From the NCBI GenBank assembly GCA_031655335.1, contig CP134226.1:2684001-2748000 (forward strand): DNA of 64,000 nucleotides. Reading direction: 5' to 3'. The position numbers and the translations under genes were made by a program. The notes under the pieces were generated by a model. The model worked only from the letters and a program-made list of their open reading frames with translations, had not been told where the DNA came from and ran no database searches. This document shows, piece after piece, positions 1-8,122 of the stretch (position 1 is its first letter; every line of letters starts with the position of its first letter). The stretch comes from Thalassospiraceae bacterium LMO-SO8. Its GTDB lineage: Bacteria; Pseudomonadota; Alphaproteobacteria; Rhodospirillales; Casp-alpha2.

Positions 1-32
1 GCAACGTGGGCAACACGCAGCCGGCGGAGTGA
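1..32 (+). CDS. 3' end of an unidentified protein
   Basis: The third forward frame is open from the window edge and ends in TGA at 30-32, giving a C-terminus that reads NVGNTQPAE. A strong forward terminator follows 20 bases later, which supports a real gene end. Nine residues are too few to name the family. Confidence 0.4.
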   Translation, partial: NVGNTQPAE

Positions 33-52
33 TCTCGGCACAACGAACGACG

Positions 53-84
53 AAGGGCGGTCCCCGCAAGGACCGCCCTTTTTC
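53..84 (+). terminator. Rho-independent terminator
   Basis: An 11-bp inverted repeat (AAGGGCGGTCC paired with GGACCGCCCTT) with a short loop is followed by a T-run on the plus strand. It would end transcription of the gene whose last codons are at the window edge. It also lies just beyond the stop of the opposing RTX gene. Confidence 0.85.
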
Positions 85-100
85 ATGCTCAGATGGATTG

Positions 101-1294
101 TTAGGCGATGTCGTCGGCCGCCCTGTCGTTGGCGACATAGGCGTCCGGATCACCGCCGGCATAGGCGATGGTCGAGGACGCATCTAGCATCCTGCCGTCG
201 TTGAACTCGATCAACGGAAGACCCTTGGTCTGATAGTCCTTGAAGGTGACGGAGCCGCCGGCCTCGCCAAAGGAAACCGTCAGGTCGTCGCCGTTCACGG
301 CGAACGAGGTGTCTTCGAAGGTCAGGCCCTTGCCCAGTTTCAGGATGCTGCGTTCGTCGGCTCCTTCGACCGTATCGTGTCCGTCCCCGGCGTAATATTC
401 GATGTCGCCGTAGGAATCATTGAAGGTCATCTCGTCGTCGCCCAGGCCGCCGTTGGCGATCACGCGGTTTTCGACCGACGGGACAAGGCCATCCTCGGTC
501 CATTGGTAACCGACAAGCGATTGCGCATTGTCGAAGGTCATCTTGTCGTTCCCGGTGCCGCCGTAGGCCTTTACCGCGCGGCCGGAGATGCTGACGATGT
601 CGTCGCCGGCGCCGCCGAATGCGGTGCCGTACAGCAGATTGCCGTGCGATACGATGGTGTCGTTGCCGGCGCCGCCGAATATCTTGTGCGCGCCGCGTTC
701 GGCGACGATGGTGTCGTCGCCGCTGCCGCCGAAGACTTCCATCATGCCGTCCTTGCCGGTGATGACGTCGTCGCCTTCGCCGCCGTTGACCAGGCCGGCC
801 AGGCCCCGGGTGGTGATCTCGTCATTGCCGTCGTCACCGGAAATCAGGCTGGTGAAGATGGGGCCCTGTCCCGACCACGCCGAGGACGCGGAAATAACGT
901 CGTCACCGCTGCCGCCGTTCACGGCTACTCTATGGCCCCGGGCGTCGATCGTGTCGTTCCCGGCGCCGCCTTGGACGGATACGTTGATGCCGTGGGCTTC
1001 GATTTCGTCGTCGCCGTCGCCGCCATCGATCTCTTGTTTGTATTCCGCCGATCCGTTGTCAGCCTCTGCCAGCAGTTCCGGCAACACGGCCCATTTCCGG
1101 AATGCCTGGACGAAATCGATGAACTGGCCCGTCGTGGTGTCGTCCGTCTGGCTTTCCGCTGCTGAATCCGATGGCGCCGTGCCGCCGTCAGCGGCCGCCT
1201 GCGGCTCACCTTCCATGGCTTGCCGGGTCAGGGTCTCGCGGTAATAGGAAAAATAATTGAACTGGCTGTACGAATTGTAGATGGGCGTGGTCAT
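101..1294 (-). CDS. RTX-type calcium-binding repeat protein
   Basis: This 397-residue acidic protein has about eleven GGxGxDxI nonapeptide repeats between residues 91 and 310 (for example GGAGNDTI, GGSGDDVI, GGEGDDVI). Such repeats form a Ca2+-binding parallel beta-roll in proteins exported by type I secretion. There is no N-terminal signal peptide, as expected for that route. No catalytic domain is recognisable in residues 1-90 or in the roughly 85 residues after the repeats, so it may be structural or adhesive rather than a toxin. No ABC transporter or membrane-fusion partner is in the window. A sigma-54-type promoter lies 57 bases upstream and a FlbD-type palindrome about 85 bases further up. 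That makes it a candidate member of the flagellar regulon. Confidence 0.85.
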   Translation of the reverse strand: MTTPIYNSYSQFNYFSYYRETLTRQAMEGEPQAAADGGTAPSDSAAESQTDDTTTGQFIDFVQAFRKWAVLPELLAEADNGSAEYKQEIDGGDGDDEIEAHGINVSVQGGAGNDTIDARGHRVAVNGGSGDDVISASSAWSGQGPIFTSLISGDDGNDEITTRGLAGLVNGGEGDDVITGKDGMMEVFGGSGDDTIVAERGAHKIFGGAGNDTIVSHGNLLYGTAFGGAGDDIVSISGRAVKAYGGTGNDKMTFDNAQSLVGYQWTEDGLVPSVENRVIANGGLGDDEMTFNDSYGDIEYYAGDGHDTVEGADERSILKLGKGLTFEDTSFAVNGDDLTVSFGEAGGSVTFKDYQTKGLPLIEFNDGRMLDASSTIAYAGGDPDAYVANDRAADDIA

Positions 1295-1350
1295 GGGTCC
1301 CCCTCTTGCCTCTCTGTATCCCCAAGCGAGTGGTCGCAGGGGAAAACGCA

Positions 1351-1366
1351 GGCAAGAAACGTGCCT
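1351..1366 (-). promoter_or_regulatory. Sigma-54 promoter of the RTX gene
   Basis: Read on the minus strand the site is AGGCACGTTTCTTGCC. The sigma-54 consensus is TGGCACG-N4-TTGCW; the GG and GC doublets and their 10-base spacing are exact. Only the outermost bases differ. It ends 57 bases before the RTX start codon. Sigma-54 promoters need an AAA+ activator, and FlbD is encoded at 21937-23283. Confidence 0.75.
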
Positions 1367-1439
1367 TTGGGGGGTGTTTTTAAATGGTTGATAAAACGTT
1401 AATTTTTAGGGGCCGCGGGCGCACGGCCACCGCGCGGCG

Positions 1440-1455
1440 CGGCAATTTTTGCCGG
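1440..1455. promoter_or_regulatory. ftr-like palindrome (probable FlbD site)
   Basis: CGGCAA-TTT-TTGCCG is a perfect 6-bp inverted repeat around three T. The core CAAAAATTGCC on the minus strand recurs at 28702-28722 and, nearly symmetric, at 37340-37355. It lies about 85 bp upstream of the sigma-54 promoter at 1351-1366, a normal enhancer distance. Assignment to FlbD rests on resemblance to Caulobacter ftr elements and on the co-occurrence with sigma-54 promoters. Confidence 0.6.
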
Positions 1456-1575
1456 GTTGCGTTAACCTTTTCCTAGGGGAGGGGCCTCGCGGCGGCGCGC
1501 GGCGGGCGAATTCAGCGTTAAGGAAATGCCGCGTCCGGTCGAGGTGCGGGATGAGCCAGGCTCGGCGTCAGGGGC

Positions 1576-1701
1576 CTAGTTCAGACGCACGTTGCTCGTC
1601 GAATACTTCTCGCCCGCGGTCATGTTCGTGGCGTTCAAGGCGAAGCCCGCGACGACGGCGATGATGACGGCGGCAATGGTCCCGGTCCAGAATGATTGCA
1701 T
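1576..1701 (-). CDS. 41-residue single-pass membrane peptide
   Basis: A short open frame starts at an ATG preceded by AAGGGG about 7-12 bases upstream. It encodes a 41-residue product with a hydrophobic stretch at about residues 8-22 (IAAVIIAVVAGFALN), followed by a polar tail ending in VRL-N. The layout fits a small inner-membrane protein with a short N-terminal arm. It could also be a remnant of a signal-anchored protein. No family is recognised. It lies on the same strand as the RTX gene and could be cotranscribed with it, but the RTX gene has its own predicted promoter in between. Confidence 0.5.
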   Translation of the reverse strand: MQSFWTGTIAAVIIAVVAGFALNATNMTAGEKYSTSNVRLN

Positions 1702-1916
1702 GTTTCCACCCCTTCTTATCAAACCGCTGGCGGTTGTTCGCCCGGCGGCTGTAGGTATGGGTATTTTAGTGGATTGCCGCGCCGATTCAACTCACGCTTC
1801 CATGCTGTGGAAATGGGGCGTCCGGCGGCGCGGTGGAAGGGGTGCTCGCGCATGACAGGCGTGCGCCCAGGGGTTATGCTGGTCCGGTCAAATGAAAAGC
1901 CGTTAAAGGGGGTATC

Positions 1917-2276
1917 ATGTCCGACAACAGCGGCGAAGACGCGCAGGAAGCTTCGCGGATCTTCGTAAAGCATCTTGAGGATTCCGGGTTCTTCAATCAA
2001 ATCAAAGAGTTGGAGGGGAACCTCACGAAGATTGCCGAAGAGCTGCAAAGCTTCGGGAAGGCTGCCCAGGCACGCATGGAGGAATCCGAGAATTTGGCGG
2101 CTCATATCCTGGCCATCGAATCGATTCTCGCCGTTATGATCAAGTCGTCCGGCGTGACGCTGGAAGAGGTGAAGGCCGAGGTCAAGGACCGCACGGCGGC
2201 GATCTCCGGCGTCGAGGACGGCAGCCCGTCCGTCCACGCCATCGCCGAGGACATCGTCAAGCGCGGGCAGGCATGA
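1917..2276 (+). CDS. Small soluble helical protein, unknown function
   Basis: This encodes 119 residues, acidic and rich in Ala, Glu, Ile and Lys, and predicted to be almost entirely helical with no membrane segment. Residues 20-65 (EDSGFFNQIKELEGNL onward) have coiled-coil character. The start has AAAGGGGG about 5-9 bases upstream, a good ribosome-binding site. It ends directly before a bidirectional terminator and appears to be a single-gene unit. I do not recognise the family; nothing in the neighbourhood assigns a role. Confidence 0.7.
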   Translation: MSDNSGEDAQEASRIFVKHLEDSGFFNQIKELEGNLTKIAEELQSFGKAAQARMEESENLAAHILAIESILAVMIKSSGVTLEEVKAEVKDRTAAISGVEDGSPSVHAIAEDIVKRGQA

Positions 2277-2299
2277 AAACGGGGGCTTGAGCCCCCGTT
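2277..2299. terminator. Bidirectional Rho-independent terminator
   Basis: AAACGGGGGCT and AGCCCCCGTTT form an 11-bp stem with a two-base loop, with A-rich and T-rich ends on both strands. It sits between the convergent small protein (stop at 2276) and the formate dehydrogenase operon (stop at 2326). Confidence 0.85.
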
Positions 2300-2325
2300 T
2301 CCCAACGCAATTATTTTTCCTGGTC

Positions 2326-5115
2326 TTATTCCGCCGCCACCTGGGCGTCCGGCACCTTTTCCACGCGCGCCGCGCAGAATTTGAACTCGGGGATCTTGCC
2401 CACCGGGTCGAGCTGCGGGTTGGTCAGGATATTGGCCGCCGCCTCGTGGAAGCAGAACGGGATGAAGATCATGCCGTCGGCCACGTCGCGGTCGGCGCGG
2501 ACCTTCAGCTCGATTTCGCCGCGGCGGGTCGCCACCTTCACCATGTCGCCGGGCGCCAGGCCCTTTTCGCCCATGGTGTAGGGGTTCATGCTGACCACGG
2601 GTTCCGGCTCCAGCAGGTTGAGGACCGTGGCCCGGCGGGTCATCGCCCCCGTGTGCCAATGCTCCAGCATGCGGCCCGTGGTCAGGACCAGCGGAAACTC
2701 GTCGTCGGGCAGTTCATCCGGCGGCACCAGTTGTGCGGGCACCAGTTTTGCGCGGCCCGACGCCGTCGGGAAACCGTCGCCGAAGATGATGTTCTCGCCG
2801 TGGCTGTCTTCGGACTTGCACGGATAGATGATGCTGTCCTCGTTCTCCAGGCGCTCCCAGGTGATGTTGTCGAGGGACCGCATGGTCTTTTTCATTTCAT
2901 TGAACACGTCCATGGGCCCGGAATAATTCCAGTTCAGGCCCAGGCGGTTGGCGATCTCCTGGATGATCCACCAGTCCTGGCGCACCTCGCCGGGCATGTC
3001 GACCACGGGCCGCGCCATCTGGACTTGGCGGTTGGTGTTGGAGAACGTGCCCGCCTTTTCCGGGAAGGCCGAGGCCGGCAAGACGACATCGGCGTGGAAG
3101 CAGGTCTCGGTGAAGAAGATATCCTGCACCACCAGATGCTCAAGCTTGGCCAGCGCTTCGCGGGCGTGGCGGGCGTCCGGGTCGGACATGGCCGGATTTT
3201 CGCCCATGATGTACATGGCCTTGATCTCGTCGGCCAGGATCGCGTGGATGATCTCGACCACCGTCAGGCCGCGTTCCCGGGGCAGGTCGACGCCCCACAG
3301 GTCTTCGTAGGTGGCGCGGATGTCGGCGGCCTCGACCGATTTGTAATCGGGATAGACCATGGGGATCAGGCCCGCGTCGGATGCCCCCTGGACGTTGTTC
3401 TGGCCGCGCAGCGGATGCAGGCCCGTGCCGGGGCGGCCGATTTGGCCGGTGATCATGCTGAGCGCGATCAGGCAGCGCGCGTTGTCGGTGCCGTGGACGT
3501 GCTGGCTGATGCCCATGCCCCAGAAGATCAGCGAGCGGTCGGCGGTCGCGTAATCGCGGGCGACCTCGCGGATGACCTTGGCCTCGATGCCGCACACGGC
3601 CTCCATGGCTTCGGGCGAGAACTGCTTCGAGTTCTCCTTCAGTGCCTCGAAGCCCTCCGTGTTGGCCTGGACGTACTGAACGTCGGTCAGGCCCTCGTCG
3701 ATGATCGTATGGATCATGGCGTTGAGAAGGGCCACGTCCTGGCCCGCCTTGAACTGCAGGTGGCGGGTCGCGTGACGCGACAGGTCCTGGCGGCGCGGGT
3801 CCATGACGTAGAGCCGCTTCCCCTGCTTGGCGGCGTTCTTCAGGAACGTCGCGGCGACGGGATGGTTTTGGGTCGGGCGCGCGCCGATCACGATGATGAC
3901 GTCGGAATCCTTGGCGTCGTTGAACGATGCCGTGACGGCGCCGGAATTCATGCCTTCCATCAACGCCGCCACCGACGACGCATGACACAGCCGCGTGCAG
4001 TGATCGACGTTGTTGGTGCGGAAGCCCTGGCGGACCAGTTTCTGGACCATGTAGGCTTCTTCGTTCGAGCCCTTGGCGGACCCGAACCCGGCCATGGCCG
4101 AAGGGCCGTCGCGGTCGAGCACCTTCTTCAGTCCGGCGGCGGCGAGGTCGAGGGCTTCGTCCCAGCTCGCTTCCCGGAAATGGGTCAGCGGATTGCTCGG
4201 ATCGAGCTCCATTTCCCCATTTTTTTCAATGCCTTCCTTGCGGATCAGCGGTTTGGTCAGGCGGTGCGGGTGATCGACGTAGTCGAACCCGAAGCGGCCC
4301 TTCACGCACAGACGGTTTTCGTTGGCATAGCCGTCCTTGCCTTCGACATAGACGATCTTGTTGTCCTTGACGTGGAACGTGGCCTGGCAACCGACGCCGC
4401 AATAGGGGCACAGGCTGTCGACCTTGCGGTCCGGCTTGCCGACATGGACCTGCTTCTCGTCGACCATGGTCGACGGCATCAGGGCGCCGGTCGGGCAGGC
4501 CTGCACGCATTCGCCGCAGGCGACGCAGGTGCTGTCGCCCATGGGATCGTCCATGTCGAACACGATCTTGGATTTGTGGCCGCGGCCCGCCATGCCGATG
4601 ACGTCGTTGACCTGGACCTCGCGGCAGGCGCGGACGCACAGGTTGCACTGAATGCAGGCGTCCAGGTTGACGGCCATGGCGGTGTGCGAGCGGTCGGGCG
4701 CCGGGCAGGCGGCGCGGGCCTCGAAACGGCTGTCGGCGATACCGGCCTTGTCGGCCCAGTACCAGAACAGGGAGTCCGGGTCATGGGCCTCGCGGCGTTC
4801 CGGCTGGTCGGACAGCAGCAGTTCCAGCACCATGCGCCGCGCCTTGGTCGCGCGCTCGTTGTCGGTTGTGACCTCCATGCCTTCCGTCGGCTGGCGCCGA
4901 CAGCTGGGGGCCAGCACGCGCTCGCCCTTGATCTCGACCATGCAGGCGCGGCAGTTGGCGTCGGGCCGGTACCCCTTTTTCGGGCGGTGGCACAGGTGGG
5001 GGATGGTGTTGCCGTTCCGTTTGGCGACGTCCCAGATGGTCTCGCCGGCCCTGGCTTCGGCCGGCTGGCCGTCCAGGGTGAACTTGATCGTTTCGCTCAT
5101 GTCCTTGGCGCTCAT
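2326..5115 (-). CDS. fdhA: NAD-dependent formate dehydrogenase, alpha (catalytic) subunit
   Basis: This 929-residue molybdenum- or tungsten-bis-MGD enzyme oxidises formate to CO2. Domain order is: an N-terminal 2Fe-2S ferredoxin domain (Cys42, 55, 58, 72); two 4Fe-4S clusters at Cys154/157/160/164 and Cys197/200/203/207; the CPYCGVGC cluster of the molybdopterin domain (236-243 plus Cys270); and the C-terminal dinucleotide-binding domain. The metal ligand is Cys377 in RLCHAS, so it is a cysteine rather than a selenocysteine enzyme. The layout matches soluble cytoplasmic FdsA-type enzymes. The start overlaps the stop of the upstream beta subunit (ATGA), so the two are translationally coupled. 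No fdhD or small delta subunit is seen here. Confidence 0.95.
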   Translation of the reverse strand: MSAKDMSETIKFTLDGQPAEARAGETIWDVAKRNGNTIPHLCHRPKKGYRPDANCRACMVEIKGERVLAPSCRRQPTEGMEVTTDNERATKARRMVLELLLSDQPERREAHDPDSLFWYWADKAGIADSRFEARAACPAPDRSHTAMAVNLDACIQCNLCVRACREVQVNDVIGMAGRGHKSKIVFDMDDPMGDSTCVACGECVQACPTGALMPSTMVDEKQVHVGKPDRKVDSLCPYCGVGCQATFHVKDNKIVYVEGKDGYANENRLCVKGRFGFDYVDHPHRLTKPLIRKEGIEKNGEMELDPSNPLTHFREASWDEALDLAAAGLKKVLDRDGPSAMAGFGSAKGSNEEAYMVQKLVRQGFRTNNVDHCTRLCHASSVAALMEGMNSGAVTASFNDAKDSDVIIVIGARPTQNHPVAATFLKNAAKQGKRLYVMDPRRQDLSRHATRHLQFKAGQDVALLNAMIHTIIDEGLTDVQYVQANTEGFEALKENSKQFSPEAMEAVCGIEAKVIREVARDYATADRSLIFWGMGISQHVHGTDNARCLIALSMITGQIGRPGTGLHPLRGQNNVQGASDAGLIPMVYPDYKSVEAADIRATYEDLWGVDLPRERGLTVVEIIHAILADEIKAMYIMGENPAMSDPDARHAREALAKLEHLVVQDIFFTETCFHADVVLPASAFPEKAGTFSNTNRQVQMARPVVDMPGEVRQDWWIIQEIANRLGLNWNYSGPMDVFNEMKKTMRSLDNITWERLENEDSIIYPCKSEDSHGENIIFGDGFPTASGRAKLVPAQLVPPDELPDDEFPLVLTTGRMLEHWHTGAMTRRATVLNLLEPEPVVSMNPYTMGEKGLAPGDMVKVATRRGEIELKVRADRDVADGMIFIPFCFHEAAANILTNPQLDPVGKIPEFKFCAARVEKVPDAQVAAE

Positions 5116-6779
5116 TGCACGTCCTCCCGGAAGAAGCGCAGCGCCGCCTGCACCGGATTGGGCGCTGCCTGACCCAGGCCGCAGATCGATGCATCGCGCA
5201 TGGCCTGGCTCAGCTCATCAATCAGATCGGCATCCCATTTGGGCTTGTCGATCAATTTCAGCATTTTTTCGCAGCCGACACGGCAGGGCGTGCACTGGCC
5301 GCAGCTTTCGTCCTCGAAGAACCGGATCAGGTTCTTGCAGATTTCCTTGACGTCGTCCTGTTCGGAGAAGATCACGACCGCGGACGAGCCGATGAAGCAG
5401 CCGTGCTTGTCCAGGGTGCCGAAGTCCAGCGGTTCGTCCGCCAGGCTTTCCGGCAGGATGCCGCCGGACGCACCGCCCGGCAGGTAGGACTTGAAGGTAT
5501 GGCCGTCGGCCATGCCGCCGCAATAATCCTCGACCAGCTGGCGCGCCGTGGTGCCAGCGGGGGCCAGTTTGACCCCCGGCTCCTTGACCCGGCCCGAGAC
5601 CGAGAAGAAGTGGGGCCGGCCCTGGTCCTGATACCACTGAGGCCCGTGCTCGATGATCTTAGGCAGCCAGTAGACCGTTTCCACGTTGTTGATCAGCGTG
5701 GGGCGGCCCCACAGGCCCGCCTGGGCCGGGAACGGCGGGCGGTTGCGCGGCAGGCCGCGCTTGCCCTCGATGCTTTCCAGCATGCCGGATTCCTCGCCGC
5801 AGATGTAGGCCCCGGCGCCGCGCCGCACGTGCAACTCGATGTCGCCGTTCAGGCCCGCGTCCTCGACCTTCTTGATTTCGGTCAGCAGAACCTCGCGGCA
5901 GGCGGGATATTCGTCGCGCAGGTAGATATAGACGGCTGCCGCTTCGACCGACCAGGCGGCGATCAGGGCGCCCTCGATGACCCGGTGGGGGTCGGTCTCG
6001 AAACAGTGGCGGTCCTTGAAGGTGCCGGGCTCGCCCTCGTCGGCGTTGATGGCGACCAGGCGCGGCTTCGGCGCGTTCTTCATGAAGCCCCATTTGGTGG
6101 CCGTCGGAAAGCCCGCGCCGCCCAGTCCGCGCAGGCCGGATTCTTTAATGACGCCAATAGCTTCGTCACGATCGCGCGCGCCCTTGAGGCAATCGCTCAG
6201 GACTTTGTAGCCGCCTTCGGCAAGATAGGCGGCCAAGTCCTTATAGGCGGGCAGGTCCATGGTGACCTGACCGGCCTCGACGGCGGCCTTCACGCTGTCG
6301 GCGTCGGCGTGGAAGATCTGGCGTTGCTTGACCACGGCGACCGGCGCCTTATCGCAGGCACCGACGCAGGGGGCGTGGATGACGCGCACGTCCGGCCCCA
6401 GGATGGATTTCAACTGCGCCGTCAGGGCGCCCGAGCCCTTCATCTCGCAGGTGATCGAATCACAGACCCGCACGGTCAGGGCCGGCGGGGCGTCCTCGCC
6501 TTGCTTCACCACGTCGAAGTGATGGTAGAAGGTCGCGACTTCGTAGACTTCCGTCTGGGCCAGCCGCAGTTCAGTGGCCAGCGCCGCCATATGGGCGTCG
6601 GACAGGTGGCCGAAGGCGTCCTGGATCAGGTGCAGGTATTCGATCAGGTATTCGCGGCGCCGCGGCTGATCGCCCAGAAGACGTTGCACATCGGCGATGG
6701 CCTGATCGGTGACCTGGCGGCCCTTTCCGAAGGCGGCGCGCTCGCGGCGGCGTCCTTTCTGGGCGGTAGCGGTGGACAT
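5112..6779 (-). CDS. fdhB: Formate dehydrogenase beta/gamma fusion (NuoE-NuoF-like)
   Basis: This 555-residue diaphorase subunit passes electrons from the alpha subunit to NAD+. Residues 20-170 are a NuoE-like thioredoxin-fold 2Fe-2S domain with Cys106, 111, 138 and 142. Residues 200-550 are NuoF-like, with the FMN/NADH loop GLGGAGFP (218-225) and a C-terminal 4Fe-4S motif, CGQCTPCRVGC. In many FdsGBA systems these are separate genes; here they are one polypeptide. A strong ribosome-binding site (AAGGAGG) precedes the ATG. It is first in the operon, with an ATGA overlap to the alpha subunit. Confidence 0.95.
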   Translation of the reverse strand: MSTATAQKGRRRERAAFGKGRQVTDQAIADVQRLLGDQPRRREYLIEYLHLIQDAFGHLSDAHMAALATELRLAQTEVYEVATFYHHFDVVKQGEDAPPALTVRVCDSITCEMKGSGALTAQLKSILGPDVRVIHAPCVGACDKAPVAVVKQRQIFHADADSVKAAVEAGQVTMDLPAYKDLAAYLAEGGYKVLSDCLKGARDRDEAIGVIKESGLRGLGGAGFPTATKWGFMKNAPKPRLVAINADEGEPGTFKDRHCFETDPHRVIEGALIAAWSVEAAAVYIYLRDEYPACREVLLTEIKKVEDAGLNGDIELHVRRGAGAYICGEESGMLESIEGKRGLPRNRPPFPAQAGLWGRPTLINNVETVYWLPKIIEHGPQWYQDQGRPHFFSVSGRVKEPGVKLAPAGTTARQLVEDYCGGMADGHTFKSYLPGGASGGILPESLADEPLDFGTLDKHGCFIGSSAVVIFSEQDDVKEICKNLIRFFEDESCGQCTPCRVGCEKMLKLIDKPKWDADLIDELSQAMRDASICGLGQAAPNPVQAALRFFREDVQ

Positions 6780-7171
6780 GCGGGCTTCCTCCTTGGTCTT
6801 ATGCGGGTCCGGTTGATGCGGGCCTCGTTTACTGTCGCGCCGGACGTTTCGCCGACGGCGGTGAATTATGTCGCGAAACGGCGCGGGCCATTACCGAATT
6901 CTCTGGAAATTTGAGCAATAACCCCGGTTTCCGTGTTGGCATTTGGTATACCACAGGCTTTCTATAACATGATCGGGACGCTTCGGGAAGCGGTGAAAAG
7001 GCGCTTTTCGCATCCTTGAGGTGCTGGGATGCCGGTTCCGGGATGACGCTCCCCACCCGTGGCCGGGTGGCCGGGCTTGGGCCTTGTGCCCCGGGGGCGG
7101 GTCGGCAATAGTCGGTCTTGGCACCGCCTTGCGGAGGGCTGAACGGACGACGACCGAGGACATTCAGGGAC
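6780..7171. other. Divergent intergenic region between fdh and chpT
   Basis: This 392-base gap carries the promoters of the formate dehydrogenase operon (minus) and chpT (plus). Besides the palindrome at 6944-6953 it holds no convincing open frame. The TATAAC at about 6963 on the plus strand is a possible -10 element, without a well-spaced -35. No TTAA-type CtrA box was found. Confidence 0.5.
6944..6953. promoter_or_regulatory. TGGTATACCA palindrome, possible GntR/FadR-type operator
   Basis: This is a perfect 10-bp palindrome about 165 bp upstream of the formate dehydrogenase start. The shape TGGT-AT-ACCA matches the TNGTNNNACNA style of FadR-subfamily GntR regulators. No regulator gene is adjacent. 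The palindrome is short enough to occur by chance once in a few hundred kilobases. Confidence 0.35.
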
Positions 7172-7834
7172 ATGACCGCAGACATTCACCTTGCCCAGTT
7201 GCTGTGCTCGCGCCTGTGCCATGATCTGGTCGGACCGGCGGGTGCCGTCAACGCGGGTCTGGAGTTGGCTGAAGACGGTGATTTGGACGGCGATGCCCTG
7301 GATCTGGTGACCTCGAGCGCCGCCGAGGTCACGCGCCGCTTGGCATTCTTCCGCATCGCCTTCGGCGCGGCCGGCGGCAAGGCCTCCGCCGTCGGCACGC
7401 TGAGCCTCAACGAGGCCCGGGAACTGGCGGGCGAAATGCTGGCGGGCGGCAAGGCCGAACTGGGATGGCCGGAAAGCAGTCATGCTCCCGATAGTCTGCC
7501 CGCGGGCGTCGGCAAGGTGCTGCTTCTTATGATCTTGCTGGCGTCCGAATGCCTGCCCCGGGGGGGCGCGGTCACGGTTCACACGGCGGCTCTGCCTGAA
7601 GGCGCTGGCCTTGCCGTAAGCGCCCAGGGCGCCGGGGCGGTGCTCAAGCCCGATTTGATGGCGGCCCTTGACCCGGACGCGGACGAAGACGTGGTGAATG
7701 CGCGCACCGTGCATGCCCATTTTGCCCAAGTGCTGGCGCGCGCCGAAGGCGGGCGTATCGAGACCTCCGATGAAGGCGACGGCGAAATCCGCTTCATGGC
7801 GCTGTTTCCGCAGGATAGGGGCGGGCGGGAATAG
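7172..7834 (+). CDS. chpT: ChpT histidine phosphotransferase
   Basis: The 220-residue protein matches the ChpT family (HPTransfase, formerly DUF2328). It is a dimeric pseudo-histidine-kinase that relays phosphate from CckA to CtrA and CpdR. The phospho-accepting His lies in CSRLCHDLVGP near the N-terminus. The degenerate C-terminal ATPase-like domain lacks ATP-binding boxes, as in the family. I chose the ATG at 7172 over an in-frame one 18 codons upstream because the family begins a few residues before the CSRLCHDL motif. Its partner ctrA lies 6 kb away, and the CtrA inhibitor sciP is also in the window. Confidence 0.9.
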   Translation: MTADIHLAQLLCSRLCHDLVGPAGAVNAGLELAEDGDLDGDALDLVTSSAAEVTRRLAFFRIAFGAAGGKASAVGTLSLNEARELAGEMLAGGKAELGWPESSHAPDSLPAGVGKVLLLMILLASECLPRGGAVTVHTAALPEGAGLAVSAQGAGAVLKPDLMAALDPDADEDVVNARTVHAHFAQVLARAEGGRIETSDEGDGEIRFMALFPQDRGGRE

Positions 7835-8122
7835 GGGCGGGCGGTGACCGCAACCGCCCCCGATGTCGCGGCTAGGCCATCAGTCATAGTGGAATCCGGG
7901 TGAATTCATTTGCCGCCCTGTGGTGGTTTTGCTTTAATTTCCCGAGCCTTAGAAATTTTCATACCGGGAGGCGGCGCGGACGGTCGGAATCACGGCGGAA
8001 TTCGCGTGTTCTCCCGATGCGGGACTAACGTAGACGGCGTGCAATAGGCCGAAACGCCTTTGTTGCACACCAATTTATGCGGAAACTTATGTTCGGGGCC
8101 GCCGGCTCCCAGGAGCGCACAG

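Noticed and set aside
377-1165. Long open frames on the plus strand across the RTX gene
   Set aside because: They are the reverse frame of a repeat-rich, GC-rich gene, with repeat periodicity and no ribosome-binding site.
2287-5172. A 961-codon open frame opposite formate dehydrogenase alpha
   Set aside because: It is the antisense shadow of a GC-rich gene. The opposite strand encodes all expected Fe-S and molybdopterin motifs.
7839-7859. Hairpin GGGCGGT/ACCGCCC after chpT
   Set aside because: There is no T-run after it, and the stem is only seven bases. It is not reported as a terminator.
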